A stretch of 13,826 bases of DNA from Alcaligenaceae bacterium (GCA_947380655.1 CANCRX010000077.1:1-13826), one strand, 5' to 3'; numbered from the stretch's first letter, positions 7,262 to 13,826 are shown. The notes: generated by a model from the letters alone, not told the origin. A program made the numbers and translations.

Positions 7262-7369
7262 GCGAATCGCTCTAATGGTTTCTGTGAATCAAACTGGTCA
7301 GAACAAAAAAAACAGAGCACAATAAGCGAAATCACTCAAAAAAATCCTTTTTAAAAGGTGGAGACAAAA

Positions 7370-7744
7370 ATGAAATTCAGTGTTCAACATGCCAAAGACG
7401 CCCCCTTCGTTCATAACGGTTTAAGGCAGTATTTTGATTATCGTGATCTGGGAATCATGGATGCGACAGATGGCAAAGCCGTCATGCATGTGATTCGTGC
7501 GCACGAGGGAACCAATGCGACAGGTGAGTGGCATCGCCACGAGATCCAGATGCAGTTGGTATACGTATTGAAAGGCTGGGCTATTTTTGAATATGAAGGC
7601 CATGGTGAACATAAGCTGGAGGCGGGTACTTGCGTGCATCAACCCCCGGGCATTCGACACCGCGAGATTGCGCATTCAGAGGATCTTGAAATTCTAGAAA
7701 TCGTTTTGCCAGGAAACTTTGAAACCATTGCCATGCCAGATTGA
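7370..7744 (+). CDS. Small cupin-domain protein
   Basis: A 124-residue single-domain cupin. The frame opens at a GTG at 7358, but the ATG at 7370 is preceded by AGGTGGAG at ideal spacing and is preferred. Cupin motif 1 is GEWHRHEIQMQLVYVLKG: the two metal-binding His are present but the Glu position is Gln. Motif 2 is the QPPGIRH block. Cupins of this kind are small metal-binding isomerases, dioxygenases or ligand sensors; nothing visible decides between these. It is separated by 108 nt from the reductase fusion and overlaps or abuts the following hydrolase gene, so it belongs to the same run. The Gln substitution makes full three-His-one-Glu metal coordination unlikely, though this variant recurs in related small cupins (from memory). 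Confidence 0.85.
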   Translation: MKFSVQHAKDAPFVHNGLRQYFDYRDLGIMDATDGKAVMHVIRAHEGTNATGEWHRHEIQMQLVYVLKGWAIFEYEGHGEHKLEAGTCVHQPPGIRHREIAHSEDLEILEIVLPGNFETIAMPD

Positions 7745-7751
7745 TGTGGCG

Positions 7752-8780
7752 ATGCCACGCAGCGTGCTGAGGCGACGTTTGGTTGGGGCGTTAGCCCTCA
7801 CCCCTGCAGCCCGGAGTAATGTTGCGTTGAGTAAAAATGGTCAGATGTTGTCCGAGGGATTATTGGCATTGCCACCGATTGATTTTTCTATCTCAGATCA
7901 CTCAACGGGCCGGTCGATCGGTGTGCGGGTGCGTATTCCCCTTGAAGAAAAACCTACTGGGCTGATTCTTTATAGCCCCGGACTGGGAAGTGGTTTATCG
8001 AATGGAGCGGTTTGGTGTGACGCATGGCAAGCCGCAGGCTATGTCGTGGTCAACCTCTCTCACCCTGTCACCAATGAGTCTTTATGGGATACGGCGCGCG
8101 CGAGTTTTCAGGAAAATCTTAAAAAAGCTTTATCACCAGACCAGTATGCTTTTCGTGTAAAAGACTGCTCCAGTGTCTTGACCTACTGCATGAATGATGC
8201 GGTTTTATCCAAATATATTGATCTGCAAAGAATCGGTATAGCAGGGCATTCGTATGGCGCCTTAACTGTTCAAGCGATTTCAGGACAGTCGGTCGGTGGG
8301 CAGTCACTCAGAGATGAGCGGATCCGTGCCGCAATCGCTTTATCACCCGGTGCGAGTTCCTTGGAGCGTGCACGTCTGATGTCGACGGTGAAGATCCCTT
8401 TTTTTTCCATCACCGGTGATCACGATCAGTTTGTGACATTTAAAGACGGCAAGAGCACGATGCGTCTTGGAACCTCTTTAGATAAACGCTTAATGATCTA
8501 TCAACAGTTGCCTGCGGGAAAAAAACAATTGTTGATTTTGTCTGATGCGGACCATATGACGTTCGCGGGTGAGCCTGTTGATCCTGCTCGTTATAGTCGG
8601 GATGTCAACACCACCCCAGCGCAACAGCGGATGCAGTGGGAGCGTGTCGCTGAGTTAAGTAAAGAATTTTGGCGCTATTACCTATCCGATGCAAATCAGT
8701 CAGATACGAATGGGATGTTGAGCTTCCAGCAAAAAATGCGGTCAAACCAGGCTGCCGGTGATCAACTGAAGTTTGAGTAG
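7752..8780 (+). CDS. Alpha/beta hydrolase, PAF-acetylhydrolase/dienelactone-hydrolase-like
   Basis: About 342 residues from the ATG at 7752. In-frame TTG (7719) and GTG (7746) starts would overlap the cupin gene and have no better ribosome site, so the start is uncertain. The N-terminus, MPRSVLRRRLVGALALTPAA, is basic then mildly hydrophobic and could be a weak Sec or Tat-like export signal. The hydrolase core is clear: oxyanion-hole strand YSPGLGSG (75-82), nucleophile elbow GHSYG with Ser167, acid in the TGDHDQF segment (Asp223 or Asp225) and catalytic His268 in SDADHMTF. This resembles predicted dienelactone hydrolases and platelet-activating-factor-acetylhydrolase-like esterases. It would cleave an ester or lactone, possibly delivering the acid used by the neighbouring dehydrogenases (inference). 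Confidence 0.85.
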   Translation: MPRSVLRRRLVGALALTPAARSNVALSKNGQMLSEGLLALPPIDFSISDHSTGRSIGVRVRIPLEEKPTGLILYSPGLGSGLSNGAVWCDAWQAAGYVVVNLSHPVTNESLWDTARASFQENLKKALSPDQYAFRVKDCSSVLTYCMNDAVLSKYIDLQRIGIAGHSYGALTVQAISGQSVGGQSLRDERIRAAIALSPGASSLERARLMSTVKIPFFSITGDHDQFVTFKDGKSTMRLGTSLDKRLMIYQQLPAGKKQLLILSDADHMTFAGEPVDPARYSRDVNTTPAQQRMQWERVAELSKEFWRYYLSDANQSDTNGMLSFQQKMRSNQAAGDQLKFE

Positions 8781-8863
8781 CCGCAAATGAGTTGGCAATA
8801 CTCCTCATCTTTGCTACAAGTTAACAATCCTTTTGAAAACATTACATACTCGAGACAGCTCTC

Positions 8864-9925
8864 ATGAAAATTATTGTCATTCCTGGTGATGGTATTGGTC
8901 CGGAAACCATGTCGGTTGCAATCGATGCGTTAGAGATCGTAGACAAAAAATTTAATCTTGGCCTGGATCTGCAACATGATATTGCCGGCCACGATAGTTT
9001 GAAAAAATACGGTACGACGATTCATGAGGGACTACTTGAGTCAGTTAAAAGTGCTGATGGCCTGATCCTGGGCCCGATGGCAACTTATGATTTTAAAGAT
9101 GAGTCGAAAGGGGAAATAAATCCCTCTAAATTTTTCAGAAAGAGTCTGGATCTTTTCGCCAATATCCGTCCCGCTAAAACTTATCCTGGTAGCGGTACAC
9201 AATACAAACCGCTTGATCTAGTGGTGGTGCGCGAAAACACAGAAGGCTTTTATGCCGATCGCAACGTTGAGTCTGGTGGCAGTGAAATGCTGATTACACC
9301 TGATGTTGTCGTCTCGCTTCGTCGTATTACACGTCCCTGTTGTGAGCGAATCGCCCGTGCTGCATTTGAGTTAGCCATGACTCGCAAAAAACATGTGACC
9401 ATTGTTCATAAAGCCAATGTGCTCAGAATTGGTGATGGCATGTTTATCGATGCTTGCCACGCAGTCGCGCGTGAATTTCCTGAAGTGGTCGTCGATGATG
9501 TCATTGTTGATGCCATGATGGCACATGTTGTACGTGCACCTGAGCGCTACGATGTCATTGTGACAACCAATATGTTTGGCGATATTCTTTCGGATTTGAC
9601 AGCTGAACTAGCTGGCAGCCTTGGTTTGGCCGCATCAATCAATGCGGGCACGCATTACGGTATGGCGCAGGCAGCACATGGTTCTGCACCTGACATCGCA
9701 GGTCAGAACATTGCTAATCCATTTTCACAGGTGATTTCTGCCAGCATGTTGCTTGCCTGGTATGGTCAGCGCAAAAATAAACCCGCCTTTATCGAGGCAA
9801 GCAAAGCCTTAAACGAAGCCGTGGCGCAAGCCATCGCAGCCGGGGAAGCAACGCGAGATGTCGGCGGACGACTGGGGACTAAAGAGACCGGCCAGGCGTT
9901 GTCTGCGCGTTTGCTTAAAAACTGA
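8864..9925 (+). CDS. Isocitrate/isopropylmalate dehydrogenase family, NAD-type
   Basis: A 353-residue beta-decarboxylating dehydrogenase that would oxidise a 2-hydroxy acid carrying a 3-carboxylate. Marks in order: N-terminal IPGDGIGPE (6-14), substrate loop SKFFRKSLDLFANIRP (88-103), RENTEGFYADR with catalytic Tyr130, VHKANVLR with Lys183, the Mg-binding NMFGDILSD (236-244, Asp240 and Asp244), and HGSAPDIAG (272-280). Asp277 after the HGSAP is the pattern of NAD-dependent members; NADP isocitrate dehydrogenases have Lys there. Candidates are tartrate/malate, 3-isopropylmalate, homoisocitrate or a related acid. No leuC/leuD or other leucine genes adjoin, so calling it leuB would be unsafe. 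It lies 83 nt after the hydrolase and 80 nt before the Bug gene, in the same orientation. Activation class is sure, substrate is not. Confidence 0.88.
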   Translation: MKIIVIPGDGIGPETMSVAIDALEIVDKKFNLGLDLQHDIAGHDSLKKYGTTIHEGLLESVKSADGLILGPMATYDFKDESKGEINPSKFFRKSLDLFANIRPAKTYPGSGTQYKPLDLVVVRENTEGFYADRNVESGGSEMLITPDVVVSLRRITRPCCERIARAAFELAMTRKKHVTIVHKANVLRIGDGMFIDACHAVAREFPEVVVDDVIVDAMMAHVVRAPERYDVIVTTNMFGDILSDLTAELAGSLGLAASINAGTHYGMAQAAHGSAPDIAGQNIANPFSQVISASMLLAWYGQRKNKPAFIEASKALNEAVAQAIAAGEATRDVGGRLGTKETGQALSARLLKN

Positions 9926-9938
9926 AGTGCTTCAGTTT
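9919..9938 (+). terminator. Weak hairpin after the isocitrate dehydrogenase homologue
   Basis: AAACTGAAG (9919-9927) and CTTCAGTTT (9930-9938) form a 9-bp inverted repeat with a two-base gap; the innermost pair must open to make a loop. The hairpin overlaps the stop codon and only three T follow it. It could attenuate transcription before the Bug gene rather than end it. Confidence 0.3.
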
Positions 9939-9974
9939 GACGCGCTTGAGTTAGAAGTGCTTCAGTTCTACGCG
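9924..9974 (+). repeat. 21-bp direct repeat with 30-bp period
   Basis: 9924-9944 and 9954-9974 share 19 of 21 bases beginning GAAGTGCTTCAGTT and ending ACGCG. The first copy supplies the right arm of the hairpin just described. The copies span the end of the dehydrogenase gene and the leader of the Bug gene, and look like a small local duplication. Confidence 0.65.
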
Positions 9975-10005
9975 GGCAATACGCCACGAACAGGTATTGA
10001 ATAAG

Positions 10006-10986
10006 ATGAATAGACGATTGGCCGTACGTCGCAGACTCTTGACTCAAGTGGCGTCGGTCGCACTCGGCGCGCCTCTATTGATGCGTCATGTTCAGGCTCA
10101 GCCTGTTGAGCTTTCGCGTAAAGCGATTACGCTGGTTGTCCCTTTCGTGCCAGGTGGTGGGACGGACAGCATCGCCCGTGAACTGGCCAGGTACTTATCC
10201 GCTCAGTTAGGCGTGTCTGTGATTGTTGATAACAAAGGGGGCGCAGGGGGGGCGATTGCGGCTGTTGGTGTCGCCCGAGCCGTACCGGATGGCACAACGC
10301 TCTTGTTTACTACCTCAACATTTATTACCCACGTAGCCTCTGACCCCTCTCCTAGTTATAACCCCTTAAAAGATTTTGCACCGATTGCCATGCTTGGCAG
10401 AGGGCCTTTGCTTGTTGTTTCTTCAAAGGCCTCAGGGATCAAGTCTATATCCCAGCTCGTCAAAGAGGCCCGCGCGAATCCGGGTGGCTTGACGTATTGC
10501 TCTGCCGGTCCCGGCAGTATCAATCACCTGGCTGCGGAGTTATTCATGCAGATGGCAGATATTTCCATGACGCATGTGCCCTATAAAGGCAGTGGCCCCG
10601 CTACGATCGATTTTCTGGCTGGACGCACGCAAATATTTTTCGCTACCGTTCCAACGATCCGTAGTCACGTGCAGGAAGATAAAGTCAATGTCCTGGCGGT
10701 CACGTCGACCACGCGATCGGCGATGTATCCTGATATTTCGACAGTTATGGAGTCCGGCGTGGCTGACTATGAGGTGACAACCTGGTGGGGCGTCTCGGCT
10801 CCTGCTGGCGTGCCAGTGCAGATTGTCAACGCACTCAACGCAGCAATTAACATAGTGAGTCCCGCTTTGAAGGAGCGCCTGCTTCGAGAAGGGGCAACTC
10901 CCGTCTCAGATAGTCCCTCTGCGTTTGCCAGTATGTTGGAGGCAGAGTTAAAGGCCTGGAACAAAGTGATGCGCCATCGCGAGTGA
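10006..10986 (+). CDS. Bug/TctC-family periplasmic solute-binding protein
   Basis: A 326-residue extracytoplasmic binding protein. The ATG at 10006 is preferred over an in-frame TTG at 9997; an AGG lies upstream at 9992-9994. The N-terminus (RRRLLTQVASVALGAPLL...HVQAQ) is an export signal, with a twin-arginine-like RRRLLT, cleaved near residue 31. The mature part has the Bug hallmarks: VPFVPGGGTDSIAREL, NKGGAGGAIA...PDGTTLL, AGPGSINHLAAELF and VPYKGSGPA. Members bind carboxylates, aromatic acids or amides and normally feed a tripartite TctAB carrier, but no tctA or tctB is present here. Bug genes are often orphans next to catabolic genes in Burkholderiales, so it probably scavenges or senses the substrate of this locus. 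A 12-bp palindrome (GCCTGATCAGGC, 10990-11001) follows the stop but has no T-tract. Confidence 0.92.
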   Translation: MNRRLAVRRRLLTQVASVALGAPLLMRHVQAQPVELSRKAITLVVPFVPGGGTDSIARELARYLSAQLGVSVIVDNKGGAGGAIAAVGVARAVPDGTTLLFTTSTFITHVASDPSPSYNPLKDFAPIAMLGRGPLLVVSSKASGIKSISQLVKEARANPGGLTYCSAGPGSINHLAAELFMQMADISMTHVPYKGSGPATIDFLAGRTQIFFATVPTIRSHVQEDKVNVLAVTSTTRSAMYPDISTVMESGVADYEVTTWWGVSAPAGVPVQIVNALNAAINIVSPALKERLLREGATPVSDSPSAFASMLEAELKAWNKVMRHRE

Positions 10987-11015
10987 CTCGCCTGATCAGG
11001 CCCAGGCTCACTGAA

Positions 11016-11402
11016 TTAAGTATCTGTACTCAAGGTATTCAGAGCAAAGCGCGCAATCGCTTGCTGAATTTCAACTTGTTCACCAATGGCTGCGCTCGAA
11101 GTAATTTTTAAGCCTGGATGTTTAGCCCGTGCGTCATCGAGCAGTAAAGGCAGATCCTTTCGAACGTGACTGCCAACGGCTAAAAAAACAGGGATGATGT
11201 TGATGTGGTGAAGGCCGGTTTGTGCCATCGCCTCAATGGCTTCAGGCAAACTGGGTTCCATGCACTCCAGAAATGCGAGTGCTGTGGGTCCGGTATGTTG
11301 ATCGCGCATGGACTGGAGGATTGCCTCGAAGGGCAGGCGCCATTGAGGGTCGCGAGACCCGTGGGCGAAAAGAATAATGCCGGTTGTCTGAAGTGTGTTC
11401 AT
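11016..11402 (-). CDS. cbiX: Short CbiX-type sirohydrochlorin chelatase
   Basis: A 128-residue single-domain chelatase of the small CbiX/SirB class, which inserts a metal (cobalt for cobalamin, or iron for siroheme) into sirohydrochlorin in the cytoplasm. The active-site His14 lies in LFAHGSRDP. A second conserved His79 lies in IIPVFLAVGSHVRKDLP, the usual metal-side residue. Length fits the short form that works as a homodimer. The ATG (complement of 11400-11402) is 51 nt from the end of ybiB on the same strand, so the two are probably one transcript. From memory, such ybiB-cbiX pairs occur in betaproteobacteria beside siroheme/uroporphyrin methyltransferase genes; none is visible here. Metal specificity cannot be judged from the sequence. 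Confidence 0.88.
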   Translation of the reverse strand: MNTLQTTGIILFAHGSRDPQWRLPFEAILQSMRDQHTGPTALAFLECMEPSLPEAIEAMAQTGLHHINIIPVFLAVGSHVRKDLPLLLDDARAKHPGLKITSSAAIGEQVEIQQAIARFALNTLSTDT

Positions 11403-11453
11403 GCTGTGATTGTAGACTTGCGGAGCAAAATGTAGGGCTGACGCGTGAGCGAA

Positions 11454-12371
11454 CTAAACCAGTGTGCGCGAGAAAGCCTTATGCAACATCTCGGTTTGCC
11501 AGAGAAGTGTTTGAGGCCTTGGGATTGCCCCACTCAGAATACTGTCATAGAGTTGGCGTGTGGATGATGCGTCAATAGCAAGTTGGTATTCAAAGGGCGT
11601 TTCGTCATATCTTGCTTCGCTTGACCCGCTTTGATCCTCTCGTTTCAGCTGAAAACTTAATTCCGGGAGTCGACGAGGGCTGGCGACGGGTTCGCCTTCG
11701 TGGCCGCGCATGGAGACCACATTGGCAGGGTGCAAATTAAAAAATTCTTCAATGATGACGGGGTAGGCTGGATGGGTATAGTTACTGATCTGAAAAGATT
11801 CAGAGAGCACTGGATTGATGAGCTTGGCCAGAATGTGACCGGAATTGCGGACGCCGACAATCTGACGAACCGACAGTAAATGATTGAGCGCGGGACTGAG
11901 GATCCCGAGTGGACAGTAGGCAAATTTATGTTGAGACAGATACGACTGAAGTTCATCGCGATGGGGGACAACGGGCCATCCCATCTCACGAAACACTTGT
12001 TCAGAACTGGTTCTCTGGGGATCTTCGTGTGTGCCATGTACCAACACCAGATAACCCAGTTCAGACATCCATTTAGCAAGCAATGGTGTCATTAAATGGG
12101 TTTTTCTCGCGCCGTTATAGGATGGCAGCAGCAGGACGGGTTGATTGAAGTTCAGCGTGGGTAAATGGGACTTCAGCGCATCATAGAAACCCGCTAGTTC
12201 ATCGCTTGTTTCACCTTTAATACGCATCGCCATGCAAAAGGCACCAATTTCCAGGTCTGTCACGGAGCGCGACAAAACCTGAGACATCAATGTTTGTGCA
12301 TCGTCGCGGTTGAGGCTGCTCGCCCCTTTGCTGCCGCGACCGATTTGTTTGAGATAGTGGCTAATGGACAT
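11454..12371 (-). CDS. ybiB: YbiB-type DNA-binding protein (TrpD homologue)
   Basis: A 305-residue protein of the glycosyltransferase-family-3 fold, related to anthranilate phosphoribosyltransferase (TrpD2/YbiB). The chosen ATG at 12371 begins MSISHYLKQIGRG, which lines up with the family start. The frame continues upstream to an ATG at 12482, but the extra 37 residues are Lys/Gln-rich and unlike family members. Family marks are GRGxxGAxxLxRDDA, LEIGAFCMAMRIKGE (41-54) and PSYNGARKTHLMTPLL (83-98). The last replaces the glycine-rich PRPP loop of real TrpD, so it is not expected to make tryptophan precursors. E. coli YbiB binds nucleic acid without sequence preference. No clear ribosome site precedes the chosen start. 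It is followed by cbiX in the same direction and is divergent from pagP. Confidence 0.82.
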   Translation of the reverse strand: MSISHYLKQIGRGSKGASSLNRDDAQTLMSQVLSRSVTDLEIGAFCMAMRIKGETSDELAGFYDALKSHLPTLNFNQPVLLLPSYNGARKTHLMTPLLAKWMSELGYLVLVHGTHEDPQRTSSEQVFREMGWPVVPHRDELQSYLSQHKFAYCPLGILSPALNHLLSVRQIVGVRNSGHILAKLINPVLSESFQISNYTHPAYPVIIEEFFNLHPANVVSMRGHEGEPVASPRRLPELSFQLKREDQSGSSEARYDETPFEYQLAIDASSTRQLYDSILSGAIPRPQTLLWQTEMLHKAFSRTLV

Positions 12372-12482
12372 GGATATATCTAGACATGGATGGAGCGATT
12401 GTTTTGGGCTTTTCGCAGACCGTTTCAGCTTACACGACTCTTGGATCTGGAGCCTTTGTTTTAGCTGCACATGCAACGTCAT

Positions 12483-12502
12483 TGTTTACATATAGTTTGA
12501 TG
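12483..12502 (+). promoter_or_regulatory. PhoP-box-like sequence at the pagP promoter
   Basis: TGTTTA (12483-12488), five bases, then AGTTTG (12494-12499) resembles the PhoP half-site pair (T/G)GTTTA-N5-(T/G)GTTTA, with a perfect first half and four of six in the second. It overlaps the -35 element described for pagP. The spacing to the -10 is longer than in classic PhoP promoters, so binding is a suggestion only. Confidence 0.3.
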
Positions 12503-12525
12503 CAGCGCAATACCCCAGATATAAA
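12497..12525 (+). promoter_or_regulatory. Sigma-70-type promoter for pagP
   Basis: TTGATG (12497-12502) and TATAAA (12520-12525) are separated by exactly 17 bases, matching four and five of the six consensus positions. A transcript would begin near 12532, leaving about 60 nt of leader before the pagP ATG at 12593. The rest of the ybiB-pagP gap (12372-12592) shows no other feature I can support. Confidence 0.5.
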
Positions 12526-12592
12526 ATACTAGTCAAATTGAAAACAGGGTTGGTTGGGTCCGTTCTGTTAGTGATTAGGTATTGGTTTACGT

Positions 12593-13144
12593 ATGATTCG
12601 GTTCAAAAAAATATTATTTTTATTTGGGTTAGCTTGTTTGTGCCCATTGAGTGCCCAGGCTGACGAGGCCTGGTATGAAGAGGCGAGCCGTCGCTTCTCC
12701 GAGACTTGGAAAGAGGGGCAGGTCGAGGCTTACGTCCCTTTTCTTTCCTGGCATATGCCTTTTGCCTATACCTCTGAGCAAATCAGTAGTTACAACCAGA
12801 CGCCAAAGGGGTTTGGCTTAGGTAAGGGGCACTACAACAGTAGCGGCAACTACGAAGGCATGTATGGAATGGTCTTTCAGGACTCCCACGGCCAGCCTGA
12901 GTACATGATTGGCTATGCGTGGATCCCAACCTGGCCGATCAAGGACACGGATCTGAAGGTCGGAGTCGGGCTTGTTGGCTTTATTACGGCACGTGCCGAC
13001 ACGGCCAACTACACCCCTTTTCCAGGGATTTTGCCCGTTGCATCCTTGAGTATTGCGAAATTTAGCGTTCAGGCCGCTTATGTGCCTGGCGGCAGTGGGT
13101 ATGGCAATGTGTTGTTTGCCTGGACTAAGTGGACGTTTGAATAA
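12593..13144 (+). CDS. pagP: Lipid A palmitoyltransferase PagP
   Basis: A 183-residue outer-membrane enzyme that transfers palmitate from a phospholipid to lipid A. The signal peptide MIRFKKILFLFGLACLCPLSAQA ends at residue 23. An amphipathic N-terminal helix (WYEEASRRFSETW) is followed by an eight-stranded barrel. The family motifs fit: YVPFLSWHMPFAYT with catalytic His54, KGFGLGKGHYNSSGNYEGMYGM, and FQDSHG with Asp97 and Ser98, matching the E. coli His-Asp-Ser set. The end PGGSGYGNVLFAWTKWTFE has alternating aromatic residues typical of a final strand. Length and motifs match the Bordetella-like form. The start has a weak ribosome site but a good promoter upstream, with a possible PhoP-like box. 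It converges on the CMD-family gene with four bases between stops. This is the best-supported assignment in the window. Confidence 0.95.
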   Translation: MIRFKKILFLFGLACLCPLSAQADEAWYEEASRRFSETWKEGQVEAYVPFLSWHMPFAYTSEQISSYNQTPKGFGLGKGHYNSSGNYEGMYGMVFQDSHGQPEYMIGYAWIPTWPIKDTDLKVGVGLVGFITARADTANYTPFPGILPVASLSIAKFSVQAAYVPGGSGYGNVLFAWTKWTFE

Positions 13145-13148
13145 CCCG

Positions 13149-13559
13149 TTAACCCTTAAGCGTTTCGATTTTTTTTAATGCTCCGGTGATCGCATCACCT
13201 GAAAGATTGATCGCCGGTATTCCTCTGAATACAAAAGCGATCCCCGCTACGGCCTGTAACTCTTGAACGGTTGCGCCCGCCCGTAACGCGGCGACGGCAT
13301 GATTTTCAGCGGCCTGCGAAAGGTTCATCAGCAACATCCCGAAGGCCATCAACTGACTGGTTTTCAAATCCAGTGCTTCAGGCTCGAGCAACTGCGCACG
13401 CAGGCGCTCCACCCCCTCGGTCATCTCTGGGGCTGTTTTGATGCCAAGCGAAATCCGGGCATGAATACGATCGGGTACAAAGCCCAGGATTTCTTTGTAA
13501 TTTTGCTCGAGTGAATCAATTGATTCCTGTTGCTTGACGGGATCGTTTGTTTGGCTCAT
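13149..13559 (-). CDS. Cysteine-free carboxymuconolactone-decarboxylase (CMD) family protein
   Basis: A 136-residue all-helical protein of the CMD/AhpD fold. The core matches (EALDLKTSQLMAFGM ... ENHAVAALRAGATVQELQAVAGIAF, residues 61-108) and includes the conserved His87. The family's redox pair CxxC before that His is missing: there is no cysteine anywhere in the protein. AhpD-like peroxidase-reductase activity is therefore ruled out. True gamma-carboxymuconolactone decarboxylases are also Cys-poor, so a decarboxylase or other ring-acid role remains possible. An AAGAGA ribosome site precedes the ATG. It lies 45 nt after the Bug gene on the same strand, likely its co-transcribed partner; the pairing suggests aromatic or dicarboxylic acid metabolism (inference). 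Confidence 0.8.
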   Translation of the reverse strand: MSQTNDPVKQQESIDSLEQNYKEILGFVPDRIHARISLGIKTAPEMTEGVERLRAQLLEPEALDLKTSQLMAFGMLLMNLSQAAENHAVAALRAGATVQELQAVAGIAFVFRGIPAINLSGDAITGALKKIETLKG

Positions 13560-13604
13560 GTTTCTCTTGGGCTAGATAAGTATTGATCGTTTGGAGGATT
13601 GGGA

Positions 13605-13826
13605 TTATTCGTTGATGACGATGTTGGCAGCCTTGCCAATCGCCATTGAATTCGCGAAGTCCGCATTGACATATTTCTGAAAGTCGCCACGATCCAGAGT
13701 AATGATATCAACGCCTAATCCTGCAAAGCGTTCTTTCACGTCAGGACGCGTTAAGGTTTGTTTCAAGGCCTCGGTCAGTTTGTCCATCACGGCTGGTGGA
13801 ATACCAACAGGCCCAAAAATGCCTGT
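13605..13826 (-). CDS. Bug/TctC-family solute-binding protein, C-terminal fragment
   Basis: Only the last 73 codons are in the window; the frame stays open through base 13826, so the start lies beyond it and the GTG/ATG near 13790 are internal. The visible end, beginning TGIFGPVGIPPAVMDKL, then ALKQTLTRPDVKERFAGLGVDI and a final GDFQKYVNADFANS helix, is the standard C-terminal lobe of Bug proteins: the G-P-x-G-I-P turn, the x-DKL helix and the PDVKERF..LG signature. It is the second Bug protein in the window, unrelated in neighbourhood to the first, and probably heads a transcript into the CMD gene. Ligand unknown. Confidence 0.85.
   Translation of the reverse strand, partial: TGIFGPVGIPPAVMDKLTEALKQTLTRPDVKERFAGLGVDIITLDRGDFQKYVNADFANSMAIGKAANIVINE

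Noticed and set aside
7358..7369. GTG start for the cupin
   Set aside because: This GTG lies inside the AGGTGGAG ribosome site of the ATG at 7370.
7262..7369. CCTTTTTAAAAGG near the cupin ribosome site as a regulatory hairpin
   Set aside because: The loop would be a single base; opening it leaves only about three pairs, so no stable structure is expected.
8864..9925. Naming the gene leuB or ttuC
   Set aside because: Catalytic residues are common to the whole family and neighbours do not single out isopropylmalate or tartrate.
10990..11001. GCCTGATCAGGC palindrome as a terminator between the convergent Bug and cbiX genes
   Set aside because: No T-tract follows on either strand and the stem has almost no loop.
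11657..12079. 140-residue minus-strand frame inside ybiB
   Set aside because: Overlaps a gene with clear family motifs; its composition is what a shifted frame gives.
12372..12482. 37-codon N-terminal extension of YbiB
   Set aside because: Residues are low-complexity Lys/Gln-rich and do not resemble the family start, which aligns from the ATG at 12371; the extension also covers the likely divergent control region.

Overview
The window looks like a chromosomal segment from a betaproteobacterium, most likely Burkholderiales/Alcaligenaceae-like. The evidence is two Bug/TctC-type periplasmic solute-binding proteins without TctA/TctB partners, a PagP of the Bordetella-like length, a YbiB-CbiX gene pair, and base composition that by eye is close to half G+C. 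I see no rRNA, tRNA, CRISPR array, transposase or phage gene. The species is not identifiable from this sequence alone.

Layout: (1) 1-1260 is the 3' part of an exported SxxK serine hydrolase, closed by a strong 13-bp hairpin terminator. (2) 1389-2657 (minus) is an MFS carrier of the oxalate/formate antiporter (OFA) family. It is divergent from a long plus-strand run of eight genes, and the 315-nt control region between them holds a perfect 14-bp palindrome, a 20-bp tandem repeat and mirrored copies of a 10-mer. (3) 2973-10986 (plus) is that run: an Ldh2-type malate/lactate dehydrogenase, an OsmC-like protein, an acyl-CoA-dehydrogenase-fold flavoprotein, a rubredoxin/rubredoxin-reductase fusion, a small cupin, an alpha/beta hydrolase, an NAD-type isocitrate/isopropylmalate dehydrogenase homologue and a Bug solute-binding protein. 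(4) 11016-12371 (minus) holds ybiB followed by a short CbiX-type chelatase. (5) 12593-13144 (plus) is pagP with a recognisable promoter. (6) 13149-13826 (minus) is a second Bug protein, truncated by the window edge, followed by a cysteine-free carboxymuconolactone-decarboxylase (CMD) family protein.

Working model (inference): the carrier and the plus-strand run form a catabolic locus for a small organic acid or an ester of one. The Bug protein would capture it, the MFS protein move it, and the hydrolase and the two NAD(P)-dependent dehydrogenases process it. The most unusual part is the module at 4190-7261. There a rubredoxin fused to its own reductase is translationally coupled (ATGA overlap) to an acyl-CoA-dehydrogenase-like protein that lacks the usual FAD/CoA and catalytic signatures, with an OsmC-like protein having only one of the two family cysteines just upstream. 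This reads as an NAD(P)H-rubredoxin-flavoenzyme redox system with an unknown substrate. No transcriptional regulator is encoded in the window.
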